Source of the DNA: CALNYS01 sp942490855
GTDB lineage: Bacteria; Planctomycetota; Phycisphaerae; Phycisphaerales; UBA1924
NCBI GenBank assembly: GCA_942490855.1
Contig: CALNYS010000001.1
Location: forward strand, 372,001-436,000
DNA length: 64,000 nucleotides
Direction of reading: 5' to 3'
In this document: piece by piece, positions 1 through 7,939 of the stretch
How positions within the stretch are numbered: the first letter of the stretch is position 1
How the letters are laid out: the number at the start of each line of letters is the position of its first letter
Position numbers and translations under genes: made by a program
The notes under the pieces: model-generated
The model's input: the letters and a program-made list of their open reading frames with translations, nothing else
Databases searched by the model: none
What the model was told of the DNA's origin: nothing

Positions 1-306
1 GGACTTGTGGAGGTTGGCCGCGGCCGTGGCGCTGGGGTTGAAGACGGGGGTGACGGCCTCGACGCGGCGCATCCAGGCGAGGAATTCATCTACGCGTTCG
101 GTGTAGTCCCAGGTCGTTCTGATGAGAACCGCGTCGTATCGGGCCCAATCGATGGTTTCGTCGTCCCAGCGGGCGGTTTCGGCGTGGATCGCCTCGGCGG
201 CGAGCTGGTCGGTGAGGGCCTCGTCGTCTCCGGCGGAGAGGCCGGGGTGGTCGGCGCAGGTGGCGAGGGCGACGGTGAGATTTGGGGTTGGGTTGGGTTG
301 TGGCAT
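1..306 (-). CDS. ATP-grasp family protein, N-terminal part (cut by window edge)
   Basis: The reverse strand is open from an ATG at 306 to the window edge and encodes 102 residues. It begins MPQPNPTPNLTVALATCAD and continues through WDDETIDWARYDAVLIRTTWDYTER to a DEFLAWMRRVE segment and NPSATAAANLHKS. This matches the N-terminal (pre-ATP-grasp) domain of the glutathione-synthetase-like / DcsG-like ATP-grasp proteins, which typically read VALVTC...DD..VDW..fDlvvlRstWDYt.r..eFl.Wl. The catalytic ATP-grasp domain would lie outside the window, so the substrate cannot be told. The ATG is only 26 bases from the start of the divergent GntR gene, and no Shine-Dalgarno sequence is visible before it. 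Confidence 0.72.
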   Translation of the reverse strand, partial: MPQPNPTPNLTVALATCADHPGLSAGDDEALTDQLAAEAIHAETARWDDETIDWARYDAVLIRTTWDYTERVDEFLAWMRRVEAVTPVFNPSATAAANLHKS

Positions 307-310
307 GGTT

Positions 311-330
311 GTATACAGTATACCGTATAC
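311..330. promoter_or_regulatory. Triple GTATAC array, candidate operator between divergent starts
   Basis: Three copies of the self-complementary hexamer GTATAC lie at 311-316, 318-323 and 325-330, separated by single bases (A, then C), giving an exact 7-bp period. The array fills nearly all the 26-bp gap between the ATG of the ATP-grasp gene (306, minus) and that of the GntR regulator (333, plus). A binding site for the adjacent GntR protein is the natural reading (autoregulation plus control of the divergent gene). The hexamer also resembles a -10 element, so overlap with promoters is possible. Confidence 0.5.
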
Positions 331-332
331 AT

Positions 333-1001
333 ATGGTTCCTCTCAAGCGCGAGTCACTCCGAGACCAGGTCCGCGAGTCGTTGCGGGATCAGATTGTCAC
401 CGGCGAGCTGGCGCCGGGCGAGCCGCTGACGGAGGCGGAGCTTTCGACTTCGCTCGGGGTGAGCCGCACGCCGCTCCGGGAAGCGCTGCTCCAGCTGGAA
501 CGGGAGGGGATGGTTCGCGCGGCGCCGCCCCGGGGGTTCGCGGTCGCGCCGCTGACGTCGAGTGAGGTGGAGGAGCTGTTCCCGATCGTGGGCGCGCTGC
601 ACGCGCTGGCGCTGCGTCTGACAGGGGAGGTCCCGGCGGCGCAGTTGGACCTCCTGCGCGCCGTGAACATGACGATCGCCATGAACGCGAACGCGGAGAC
701 GGTGTTCAACCAGGATCTGAAGTGGCACCGCCTGCTGCTCGTGCGTTGCCCGAACGCGCGGCTGCTCGAGTTGATCGGCACGCTGCACGACGCGACGCGG
801 CGGTACGACCTCGCGTATTTCCGTGAGGCGGGGGACGCGTTGGTGTCTGCGGCGCAGCACGACGCGATTGTTGAACTACTCGCTCGCGGCGACGTGAACG
901 CCGCGGCTCAGATGCTCGACGCCCACTGGCGTTCGGGCATGGCCCCGCTCAAGGCGTGGCTGGACAAAAAGGAGACGCGTGATGCGCATGACCAGACGTG
1001 A
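333..1001 (+). CDS. GntR-family transcriptional regulator (FadR/FCD-like)
   Basis: A 222-residue protein. An N-terminal winged helix at about residues 5-70 carries the typical GntR pattern (RDQIVTGELAPGEPLTEAELS, then LGVSRTPLREALLQLEREGMV). A helical ligand-binding domain with FCD-like features follows (WHRLLLVRCPNARLL; QHDAIVELLARGDVNAAAQMLDAHWRSG). The start at 333 gives the usual distance to the helix-turn-helix. A frame-open extension to 282 would run through the GTATAC array and the divergent start, so it is rejected. The residues RESLRDQ occur twice in a row near the start (a short internal duplication). FCD regulators usually sense small carboxylates or sugar acids. Its inducer is unknown; propionate metabolism genes lie 9-17 kb away. 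Confidence 0.9.
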   Translation: MVPLKRESLRDQVRESLRDQIVTGELAPGEPLTEAELSTSLGVSRTPLREALLQLEREGMVRAAPPRGFAVAPLTSSEVEELFPIVGALHALALRLTGEVPAAQLDLLRAVNMTIAMNANAETVFNQDLKWHRLLLVRCPNARLLELIGTLHDATRRYDLAYFREAGDALVSAAQHDAIVELLARGDVNAAAQMLDAHWRSGMAPLKAWLDKKETRDAHDQT

Positions 1002-1473
1002 AGCGGCGCTCGCTGGGATCGGTGTGGCGGTGTACGGCGCGTGGTCTCCCGGGCGGGCGGCGCTGGCCGCGGACCCGGTGAAGCCCCCGCCGCTTGATCC
1101 GGAGATGGTTCAGTCGGTGGTGGGCGCGGGGCACCGCGACCTCGAGAAGGTGATGAAGCTCGTGACGGAGCAGCCCTCGCTTGTGCGCGCGGCGTGGGAC
1201 TGGGGCGGGGGCGACTTTGAGACGGCTCTCGGGGCGGCTGCCCACACCGGGCGGGTTTCGATCGCGGAGTTCCTGATCTCGAAGGGCGCGCCGATGGACC
1301 TCTTCGCGGCGGCGATGCTGGGCAAGCTGGACGTAGTGAAGGGGGTTCTCGGGGCGATGCCGGAGCAGCTGCACACGCCGGGGCCGCACGGGATCCCGCT
1401 GATCGCGCACACGCGGTTCGAGCAGAGCGCCCCGGTGAAGGCGTATCTGGAGTCCCTCGGCTCCTCGATGTGA
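982..1473 (+). CDS. Exported ankyrin-repeat protein
   Basis: A protein of about 163 residues whose start overlaps the end of the GntR gene; GGAG at 971-974 precedes GTG 979 / ATG 982. The N-terminus has a twin-arginine-like signal (MTRREAALAGIGVAVYGAW...ALA|ADP). The mature part resembles ankyrin repeats: GHRDLEKVMKLVTEQPSLVRAAWDWGGGDFETALGAAAHTGRVSIAEFLISKGAPMDLFAAAMLGKLDVVKGVL in pieces of about 33 residues. No enzyme motif is seen. Similar Tat-exported ankyrin proteins are common in planctomycetes. Co-transcription with the GntR gene is likely because of the overlap. Its binding partner is unknown. Confidence 0.75.
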   Translation: MRMTRREAALAGIGVAVYGAWSPGRAALAADPVKPPPLDPEMVQSVVGAGHRDLEKVMKLVTEQPSLVRAAWDWGGGDFETALGAAAHTGRVSIAEFLISKGAPMDLFAAAMLGKLDVVKGVLGAMPEQLHTPGPHGIPLIAHTRFEQSAPVKAYLESLGSSM

Positions 1474-1565
1474 GCATCACCGGATTGTGGTGAGGGCGGC
1501 GGGCACGGTTTACGCGTGTATCTCTGAGGCTGCTCTGTGTTTGCGAGCAGAATCTTCTCCCGAAG

Positions 1566-1600
1566 CGTTCGGGGCGGGCGACGGCCCCGAACGTTTTTTT
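1566..1600 (+). terminator. Intrinsic terminator after GntR/ankyrin operon
   Basis: The stem CGTTCGGGGC (1566-1575) pairs perfectly with GCCCCGAACG (1584-1593), with an 8-base loop, followed by seven T. This is a textbook rho-independent terminator on the plus strand. Confidence 0.88.
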
Positions 1601-1639
1601 AGTCGGTGAGGGCTTGGGGTGCGCCGCTAGCATGCCCGC

Positions 1640-2504
1640 ATGACGAGTGAACAGGCAAAGACGTGCGCGTCCGTCGGGCCGGGGGGTGATGGTCGGCTCG
1701 GCGGGACGCGCGCGCTCGTGACGGGCGCGGCGCGGGGGATCGGGCTGGCGATCGCTGAGGCGTTCGTGGGCGCGGGGCGCTCGCGTTCTTCTGACCGACC
1801 TCCGAGAGGACGAGGGGCGGGCGGCCGCCGACGCGATCGGCGATCACGCGTCGTTCTTTGCGCTTGACGTGCGGGACGAGTCGGCGTGGGAGCGCGGGAT
1901 GGGGCACGCGATCGGGACGCTCGGCGGGCTTGACGTCCTCGTGAACAACGCGGGGGTGACGGGGTTCGAGGAGGGCGCGCCGTCGCACGACCCTGAGCAT
2001 GCGGCGCTGGATGACTGGCGCGCGGTGCTGGCGACGAATCTCGACGGGGTGTTTCTCGGGTGCAAGCACGGGCTGCGGGCGATGCGCCGTTCGGGCGTGG
2101 CGGCGGGGTCGATCATCAACATCGGTTCGCGCTCGGGCGCGGTGGGGACGCCGGCGGCTGCTGCGTACGCGGCGAGCAAGGCGGCGGTGCGGAACCACAC
2201 GCGTTCTGTTGCGCTGTATTGCGCGGAGCAGGGGATGCCCGTGCGCTGCAACGCGATCGAGCCCGCGGCGATCTTGACTCCGATGTGGGAGCCGATGTTG
2301 GGGGACGGCCCGGGACGGGAGGCGCGGATGGCGTCGTTCGTTGCGGACTGCCCGTTGCGCCGGTTTGGTTCGGCGCGGGAGGTGGCGGCGCTGGCGGTGC
2401 ACCTGGCGTCGGATGAGTCGGCGTACACGACGGGCGCGGGGTTCACGGTTGACGGGGGGATGCTGGCGGGGACGGCGCAGCGGGTTGGTACGGCGGGCGC
2501 GTGA
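1640..2504 (+). pseudogene. Short-chain dehydrogenase/reductase split by one frameshift
   Basis: Two overlapping reading frames together make one SDR of about 287 residues. The first part has the Rossmann glycine motif TGAARGIG. At about 1771-1780 (GTGGGCGCGGGGCGCTCGCG) the frame slips: reading on in the +1 frame restores GA-RVLLTDLREDEGRAAADAIGDHASFFALDVRDE, the usual beta2 region. The second part has NNAG, the catalytic Ser in IINIGSRSG and the YAASK (YxxxK) motif, and a normal C-terminus (VAALAVHLASDESAYTTGAGFTVDGG). All catalytic residues are present, so only the single indel breaks it. It may be a real pseudogene or a sequencing error. No slippery heptamer is seen. The substrate is not predictable. 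Confidence 0.85.
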
Positions 2505-2518
2505 GCGCGCATGAAAAA

Positions 2519-2550
2519 GACGCCGGGGCCTCCTCCGGCGCCCCGGCGTC
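2519..2550 (-). terminator. Intrinsic terminator of the DUF4114 gene
   Basis: GACGCCGGGGC (2519-2529) pairs with GCCCCGGCGTC (2540-2550) around a 10-base loop. Five A precede the left arm (2514-2518), which read as a T run on the minus strand, so it terminates transcription from the gene at 2597-3200. Confidence 0.85.
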
Positions 2551-2596
2551 CGTTCAGCCCGGGCGGTGAGCACCCGGGTGAGGACTTCTCGTTCGT

Positions 2597-3200
2597 CTAC
2601 CGGCGGCGGCGAGCCGCTGCCGCGCCGGCCGAGAGGGCGAGAAGAACGGTCGCGCCGGGAGCGGGGACGACGGTGCCCCTCGCCGGCGTCATGGTCACGT
2701 CGAACACCACGTCCTGGTAGTCCCAGTCGGACTTCTTGGGGTCGCGGATGTCCTCCCAGCCGAGGCGGAAGGATGAGGACGTGCTCGCTTCGGGGTCGTA
2801 GCCGAACTGGATCATGTCGGCGTCGCGGTCGGAGCGGAAGACGTCGCCCAGGGCGACGATGGTCCCGCTGCCTGTGGTGATGTGGTAGGCGAAGTGCAGC
2901 TCGGACCCTGCGGCGAAGTCGCCGAGGTCGATGCGCTCGCCGGGGGTGGCTTTGCTGTGAAAGAGGCGTTGGCCCAGACCGGGTTCACCGGTGTCGGGGG
3001 AGGCGGAGAGTTCTTCGCCGGGCGCTCGGGCGCCGAGGAAGTAGACATCACCCGCGGCGCCCGCCCAGGCGCCGACGAGTTCGACGCTGACGAGCGCGTC
3101 GTCCTGGAGGACGAGCGGCTGTTCGATCTCGATGAACGCGGCTCCTGCCGCGGAGGCGAACGCGCTGAGGACTGCTGCGGTGATCCCTATGCGTGGCACT
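2597..3200 (-). CDS. Secreted DUF4114 protein with PEP-CTERM-like anchor
   Basis: A protein of about 200 residues. The preferred start is the GTG at 3200, because GGAG lies 7 bases upstream and a signal peptide follows directly (PRIGITAAVLSAFASAAGAA). An ATG further upstream in frame (3262) would add an unlikely leader. The core ends with FRLGWEDIRDPKKSDWDYQDVVFDV, the acidic DxDYxDVVF signature of DUF4114 domains of secreted proteins. The C-terminus is VPAPGATVLLALSAGAAAARRRR: short PxPG motif, hydrophobic helix, arginine tail, i.e. a PEP-CTERM-like exosortase/archaeosortase sorting signal in the planctomycete style. Probably an extracellular or envelope protein; ligand unknown. Confidence 0.82.
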
Positions 3201-3383
3201 GCTGTCTCCGTTTCTCGCGGCCCCGGCGCTGCTGAGCACCGCCCGCACTGAGAGAGTCGCATTCACTTCACCCGGGGCAAGGAGTCTGCGGCGCATGGGT
3301 CGGGTCTGTGCGGGCTGGGTCGGGAGGCAGCGTGCGCGGTTAGACTGATCGTTCCAGACCGCCCGCGAAAAGGACTCCTGCCG

Positions 3384-5030
3384 ATGCCTGAACCCGCCGC
3401 CATCAGCCCGCTCCGGGCTGTCGTTGAAGAGTTTCGAACGACCGAGAACCAGATCAGGCTGGGGGGCGGGCACAAAGCGATTGACCGCCAGCACGCGAAG
3501 GAACGGCTGACGGCGCGGGAGCGGGTCGAGAAGCTGACGGACCCGGGCGCGCCGTTTACCGAGATCGGGCTGTGGGCGGCGCACGGGATGTACGGGGAGT
3601 ACGGCGGGGCGCCGGGGGCGGGCGTGGTGACGGGCGTGGGTCACGTGAGCGGTCGTCGGTGCATGATCGTGGCGAACGACGCGACGGTGAAGGCCGGGGC
3701 GTTCTTCCCGATGACGTGCAAGAAGATCATCCGGGCGCAGAACGTGGCGGCGATGGCGCGGTTGCCGCTCGTGTACCTCGTGGATTCGGCGGGGGTGTTT
3801 TTGCCGTTGCAGGAGGACGTGTTCCCGGACACGGACGACTTCGGGCGGATCTTCCGCAACAACGCGGTTATCAGCGCGCAGGGGATCCCGCAGGTGGCGG
3901 CGATCATGGGGTTCTGCGTGGCGGGGGGCGGGTACCTGCCGGTGCTGTGCGACACGCTGCTGATGACGGAGGGGTCGGGGTTGTACCTGGCGGGTCCGGC
4001 GCTGGTGAAGGCGGCGATCGGGCAGGACGTGGATTCGGAGGATCTCGGCGGGGCGAGCATGCACGCGGAGATCTCGGGGACGATCGACTTCAAGGAGCCG
4101 ACGGACGAGGCGTGTCTGGAGCGGGTGCGCTCGCTGATGGAGGCGCGGAACGATGTGGCGCCGGCCGCGGCCGCGGCGCACGAGGCGGTCGATGCGGCGC
4201 GCCCGGGTGAGGACGTGTACGGGATCGTGGGGGATGCGCAGCAGACGACGCAGTACGACACGCGGGATCTGCTGGCGTGCTTCGTCGATGCGGGGTCGAT
4301 GGACGAGTACAAGGCGGAGTACGGGCAGTCGTTGGTCACGGGGTATGCGCGCATCGGGGGTCACCCGTGCGGGATCGTGGCGAACCAGCGGCAGGTGAGT
4401 TTCCGCAAGCAGCCGGGCGGGAAGGCCGGTCCGAGCAAGGCCGTCAACATGCCGGCGGTGATCTATGACGACGCGGCGGACAAGGCGGCGCGGTTCATTA
4501 TGGATTGCAACCAGCGGCGGCTGCCGATCGTGTTCGTGCACGACACGACGGGGTTCATGGTGGGTCGCGATTCGGAGCAGGCGGGGATTATCCGCTCGGG
4601 CGCGAAGATGGTGAACGCGATGAGCAATTGCGTGGTGCCGAAGATTTCGTTGATTGTGGGTGGCTCGTACGGGGCGGGGAATTATGCGATGTGCGGTCGG
4701 GCGTTTGATCCGTTCCTGACGCTGGCGTGGCCGGGGTCGCGGTGCGCGGTGATGGGGGCGAAGAGCGCGTCGGGGACGCTGGCGATGATCGAGGAGCGTG
4801 CGCGGCAGCGGAAGGGGGAGGAAATCGACGAGGAGACGCATGCGGCGATCCTGCGGGCGGTGGAGGACTCGTATAACGAGCAGCAGGACATCCGCCACGG
4901 GGCAGCGCGGGGGTGGGTGGATCGGATCATCGCGCCGGAGGAGACGCGGGCGGAGCTTGCGGAGGCGCTGGGGATGACGCGGGATTGGCCGCGGGAGAAG
5001 GGGTTTGTGGTGGGGGTTTTGCAGGTATAA
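3384..5030 (+). CDS. Acyl-CoA carboxylase, carboxyltransferase (beta) subunit
   Basis: A 548-residue protein, full length for a biotin-dependent carboxyltransferase beta subunit. It transfers CO2 from carboxybiotin to an acyl-CoA. Two crotonase-like halves are visible. The N half has KERLTARERVEKLTDPG, MIVANDATVKAGAFFPMTCKK, YLVDSAGVFLPLQ and GFCVAGGGYLPVLCD. The C half has CGIVANQRQVS, GFMVGRDSEQAGIIRSGAKMVNAMSN, VGGSYGAGNYAMCGRAFDP and AVMGAKSASG. The LAGPALVKAAIG...EDLGGASMH stretch resembles methylcrotonyl-CoA carboxylase MccB more than AccD, but a propionyl-CoA carboxylase role is also possible. The alpha (biotin carboxylase/BCCP) subunit is not in the window. AAGGA precedes the ATG by 9 bases. 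Confidence 0.88.
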   Translation: MPEPAAISPLRAVVEEFRTTENQIRLGGGHKAIDRQHAKERLTARERVEKLTDPGAPFTEIGLWAAHGMYGEYGGAPGAGVVTGVGHVSGRRCMIVANDATVKAGAFFPMTCKKIIRAQNVAAMARLPLVYLVDSAGVFLPLQEDVFPDTDDFGRIFRNNAVISAQGIPQVAAIMGFCVAGGGYLPVLCDTLLMTEGSGLYLAGPALVKAAIGQDVDSEDLGGASMHAEISGTIDFKEPTDEACLERVRSLMEARNDVAPAAAAAHEAVDAARPGEDVYGIVGDAQQTTQYDTRDLLACFVDAGSMDEYKAEYGQSLVTGYARIGGHPCGIVANQRQVSFRKQPGGKAGPSKAVNMPAVIYDDAADKAARFIMDCNQRRLPIVFVHDTTGFMVGRDSEQAGIIRSGAKMVNAMSNCVVPKISLIVGGSYGAGNYAMCGRAFDPFLTLAWPGSRCAVMGAKSASGTLAMIEERARQRKGEEIDEETHAAILRAVEDSYNEQQDIRHGAARGWVDRIIAPEETRAELAEALGMTRDWPREKGFVVGVLQV

Positions 5031-5042
5031 TTAAAATCTTCT

Positions 5043-6899
5043 ATGGGTAAAGAAGTCGAGAACTTGCCGCCGGCTTGGGAAACGCAGGAGGAGCTTGAAG
5101 CGCTGGTTGATCGGTTGTTGCGTGAGGAGTTTCAGGAACCGCTTGAGTATCTTTGGAATGACCCGTGTGATGATGTTGAGCACGCGTGGGTGCAGGATTG
5201 CGCCATCCCGGACCTGCGGGCGCTGATCGAGACGTTTCAGGAGCGGGCTGGGCGGAACGCTCTCTACGCGGAGCGGCTCGGGGCGGATGTCGAGGCGAAG
5301 GATCGCCTCGTGCTGCGCGTCAGACGCTGCGCGATCGAGTCGTGTGACTGCAAGGGACTTGACATCGGGGTTACGCTCAGCACGCGGGCAGCGACCTTTG
5401 GGAGTGCGGCGTGGTTCGGCGCGGCGACCTTCGGGGGCTTGGCGCGGTTCGACCGGGCGACCTTCGGGGGCGCGGCGCGGTTCAGCGCGGCGACCTTCGG
5501 GGGCGAGGCGGGGTTCGGCGCGGCGACCTTCGGGGGCGCGGCGTGGTTCGACCGGGCGACCTTCGGGGGCGAGGCGTGGTTCGACCGGGCGACCTTCGGG
5601 GGCGCGGCGCGGTTCGACCGGGCGACCTTCGGGGGCGAGGCGTGGTTCGACCGGGCGACCTTCGGGGGCGCGGCGCGGTTCGGCGCGGCGACCTTCGGGG
5701 GCTTGGTGTGGTTCGGCGCGGCGATCTTCGCGCGCGCGGCGGGGTTCGACCGGGCGACCTGTGGGAGTGCGGCGGGGTTCGGCGCGGCGACCTTCGGGGG
5801 CGCGGCGCGGTTCGGCGCGGCGACCTTCGGGGGCTTGGCGGGGTTCGGCGCGGCGACGATCTCCAAGCGGATGGGATTCGATGGCGCCGTTATCGAACGC
5901 GTGCTCTCGTTCTCTCATTCAGAGATTGCGCATGTGGTTGAACTACACGGCGCGAGATTTGTGCAGATAGGAGACCAACTGCGCGACGATACGATCTCTA
6001 CACATGCGGGCAGGCTGGCGCTTGCGGATGTCGTGATGCGCCCCGGCGCTTCGTTCACGATTCCTCCCTATGTGGTCAAACGGGTCGGGCGCCCGTCGCT
6101 TGCGGACACGGTTTCGACGTATGACTCGATGCTCGTCCTCTGGCTTGCGTGGACGGTTGAGTATGTTTGCGTGGCTCTGTGGCCGCTCTGGCGCGTGCTC
6201 GGGCCGGCGCGAGTTCTGTTGCCCGTGCTGCGGCCGCTTACTACGCCGATGCGTGGCGTTGGGCGTTGGGCGTCGATGACGTCTGGTTTCTATTCCCGCG
6301 GGGTGTTTCTTTCAGGAGAAGACTCGGAAGATCATGACTCGATTCTCAGCGCGGCGAAGCAATACAACGTGCTGCGCGATGTTCTTCGCGCCCAGCCCGG
6401 GGCTGACGAACAGGAGGATCGGTGTCACTTTCGGTACATGGATCTGACACGGCGGGCGGCGGCGGCAAAGCCGAAGAAGACACTGCTCGAGGCGGCGCGT
6501 CTGACCTTTGAGTTCTGGGTCTACCGCAACGCGCTGGGGTATCTGATCGAATCGAAGCGCATCCTGGTCACGGGGCTGGTGGTGGTGCTGGGGTTTGCGC
6601 TTCTTTTTGGGCTCGGGTTTGAGGCGCGGGGCACGGAGTGGATTCTGTATACGCCGAGCGCCGTTGATGCGGGCGGTGTGGCGATCGATTCTGAGCTGCT
6701 CACGCGAAGCGAGTGGGGCGATGGGTGGCACGCGGTTGGGAGCTCGGTGTACTTCTCGATCATGACGTTTGTCACGCTCGGGTACGGCGACTTTGCGCCG
6801 GTGGGCGGGGCGAAGATTTGGGCGGGGATCGAGGCGTTTCTTGGGGTGACGCTGATTGCGCTGTTTACGGTTGCGTGGGGTCGGAAGATGATTCGGTGA
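5043..6899 (+). CDS. Pentapeptide-repeat protein with C-terminal potassium-channel-like pore
   Basis: A 618-residue protein. Residues 1-115 are a helical, acidic head. Residues about 117-275 are tandem 11-residue units of the form ATFGGxAxFDR/GA, an Ax(F)-type pentapeptide-like beta-helix. Then a linker and hydrophobic helices (MLVLWLAWTVEYVCVALWPLW; about residues 360-380). The C-terminal module has helix ILVTGLVVVLGFALLFGLGF, then a pore loop SIMTFVTLGYGDFAPVGG carrying the K+ selectivity filter TLGYGD, then helix AGIEAFLGVTLIALFTVAWG: a 2-TM Ion_trans_2 layout. Probably an inner-membrane K+-like channel with a beta-helical cytosolic domain. It begins 12 bases after the carboxylase gene, probably without functional relation. 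Confidence 0.85.
   Translation: MGKEVENLPPAWETQEELEALVDRLLREEFQEPLEYLWNDPCDDVEHAWVQDCAIPDLRALIETFQERAGRNALYAERLGADVEAKDRLVLRVRRCAIESCDCKGLDIGVTLSTRAATFGSAAWFGAATFGGLARFDRATFGGAARFSAATFGGEAGFGAATFGGAAWFDRATFGGEAWFDRATFGGAARFDRATFGGEAWFDRATFGGAARFGAATFGGLVWFGAAIFARAAGFDRATCGSAAGFGAATFGGAARFGAATFGGLAGFGAATISKRMGFDGAVIERVLSFSHSEIAHVVELHGARFVQIGDQLRDDTISTHAGRLALADVVMRPGASFTIPPYVVKRVGRPSLADTVSTYDSMLVLWLAWTVEYVCVALWPLWRVLGPARVLLPVLRPLTTPMRGVGRWASMTSGFYSRGVFLSGEDSEDHDSILSAAKQYNVLRDVLRAQPGADEQEDRCHFRYMDLTRRAAAAKPKKTLLEAARLTFEFWVYRNALGYLIESKRILVTGLVVVLGFALLFGLGFEARGTEWILYTPSAVDAGGVAIDSELLTRSEWGDGWHAVGSSVYFSIMTFVTLGYGDFAPVGGAKIWAGIEAFLGVTLIALFTVAWGRKMIR
5393..5860 (+). repeat. 33-bp tandem repeat array coding for the pentapeptide-like domain
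   Basis: About 14 units of a 33-bp repeat built around GCGACCTTCGGGGGC followed by a variable GAGGCGTGGTTCGACCGG-like half. Neighbouring units differ mostly in the middle codons (GEAWFDR, GAARFDR, GAARFGA). Because the period is a multiple of 3 and GC-rich, several other frames also stay open here and are not genes. Near-identity of units suggests recent expansion by unequal exchange. Confidence 0.85.
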
Positions 6900-7237
6900 G
6901 GGTGATGGGATCGTGGCACAGACCGGTGGTCTGTACCACGGCGCCGGGGTCTTCTTTTTGTTTGCCCTCACCCCGGCCCTCTCCCCGGGGGAGAGGGGGA
7001 TGGGAGTTGGGGAGGCTCGCTGCGCTCGCGGTTTGTTGGCCCCTCACCCCAGCCCTCTCCCTGTGGGAGAGGGGGCGGACTTTGGGTTGCCCTCACCCCG
7101 GCCCACTCCCCAGGGGAGAGGGGGCGGAAGCGGGGGCTTTTTTGCGGTCCCGACGCGCCCTTCGGGGCGGGTCGGGGCACCCGGAGATTGTGAGTCGGGC
7201 GCCCACCTTGGTGTGGTGGGTTTGGTACAAGGCGGGT
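6900..7237. repeat. Intergenic region with three GC-rich palindromes
   Basis: No gene is seen. Three copies of a palindrome of form CCCTCACCCCGGCCCTCTCC-loop-GGGAGAGGGG occur at about 6965-7000, 7040-7077 and 7090-7127. Between the first two is a GCTCGCTGCGCTCGCGG segment, and after the third comes the companion block GACGCGCCCTTCGGGGCGGG (7153-7172). The same pair of elements recurs at other intergenic sites up to 24.6 kb, so this is a dispersed REP/MITE-like family. Just after the stop of the channel gene, GACCGGTGGTC/GTACCACGG could form a weak hairpin. Confidence 0.75.
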
Positions 7238-7633
7238 ATGAGGCTACTTGTTTCGATCGTTTTGGGCGCCGTGGTGCTGGTTGGGTGCGCGGCTTCGCAT
7301 GATTACCTCGGGGAGCGGTATGCGCCGACGGTGGATGTGGAGGTGTACTACCCGCATGAGGCGCCGCCGGCGGGGTATGTGGTGATCGGGACGAACCGGA
7401 CGGAGGCGGCGGAGGGGCGCGACGCGGAGGAGGTTGTGGCGGACATCGTTGCGAAGGCGCAGGAGGTGGGCGCGCACGCGGTGGTGATCGAGCGGTTTTC
7501 GATCGAGTTCGCGGGGGTGACGCGGACGACGGACGTGGAGCACGACGACTACGGGCACTCGGAGCGCACGCGGGTGTCGGACCGGCGGGTGAAGGTGTTT
7601 GAGTCGGTGTTTTTGCGGCGGGGCGGGGAGTAG
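7238..7633 (+). CDS. Small lipoprotein of unknown function
   Basis: A 131-residue protein starting MRLLVSIVLGAVVLVGCAAS, a short signal peptide with lipobox LVGC, so it should be lipidated and anchored in the envelope. The mature part is one small alpha/beta domain: DVEVYYPHEAPPAGYVVIGTNRTEAAEG, then DAEEVVADIVAKAQEVGAHAVVIERFSIEF. The pattern (xxGYxxIG, then KAxxxGAxAVVI) is that of small YbjQ/DUF4156-like lipoproteins in which a helix and a strand carry GADAVV. An upstream in-frame extension through the intergenic palindromes is rejected because the signal peptide fixes the start. Flanked on both sides by palindromic repeats. Confidence 0.72.
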   Translation: MRLLVSIVLGAVVLVGCAASHDYLGERYAPTVDVEVYYPHEAPPAGYVVIGTNRTEAAEGRDAEEVVADIVAKAQEVGAHAVVIERFSIEFAGVTRTTDVEHDDYGHSERTRVSDRRVKVFESVFLRRGGE

Positions 7634-7760
7634 GGGGCTTTCACTGCTCGCCCTCTGCTTTGGTGAGAAGAGGGGGCGGGGGTGGCGGCTTTCTTTCTCG
7701 CAAGATCCGACGCGCCCTGCGGGGCGGTCGGGGCGCCCGCGGGGGAGTAGGGGGGGCGCT

Positions 7761-7883
7761 CCCTCTCCCCTTGCCCCTCTCCCTCGGGGAGAGGGGGATG
7801 GGAGATGCGGGGGCTCGCTGCGCTCGCTATTTGAATTTGGCCCCTCACCCCGGCCCTCTCCCCATCGGAGATGGGGAGAGGGT
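7761..7883. repeat. Two more copies of the GC-rich intergenic palindrome
   Basis: Copies at about 7761-7798 (CCCCTCTCCC-TC-GGGGAGAGGGGG) and 7841-7883 (CCCCTCACCCCGGCCCTCTCC with CATCGGAGATG in the loop). They are separated by CTCGCTGCGCTCGC. The block lies between the ends of the convergent lipoprotein and FG-GAP genes. A companion GACGCGCCCTGCGGGGCGG block lies at 7708-7726. Confidence 0.72.
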
Positions 7884-7939
7884 GGGAGGTGATGCTCGTG
7901 GAGATGGGGAGAGGTGGTGCTGTGTTGCTTGGCGGTGCG

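Noticed and set aside
1771..1780. Programmed frameshift in the SDR gene
   Set aside because: No slippery heptamer or downstream structure is evident, and the family is not known for recoding; a point indel is likelier.
5031..5970. Long open frames on both strands across the 33-bp repeat region
   Set aside because: They are produced by the repeat period being a multiple of three; only the frame from 5043 continues into a folded channel domain and has sensible ends.
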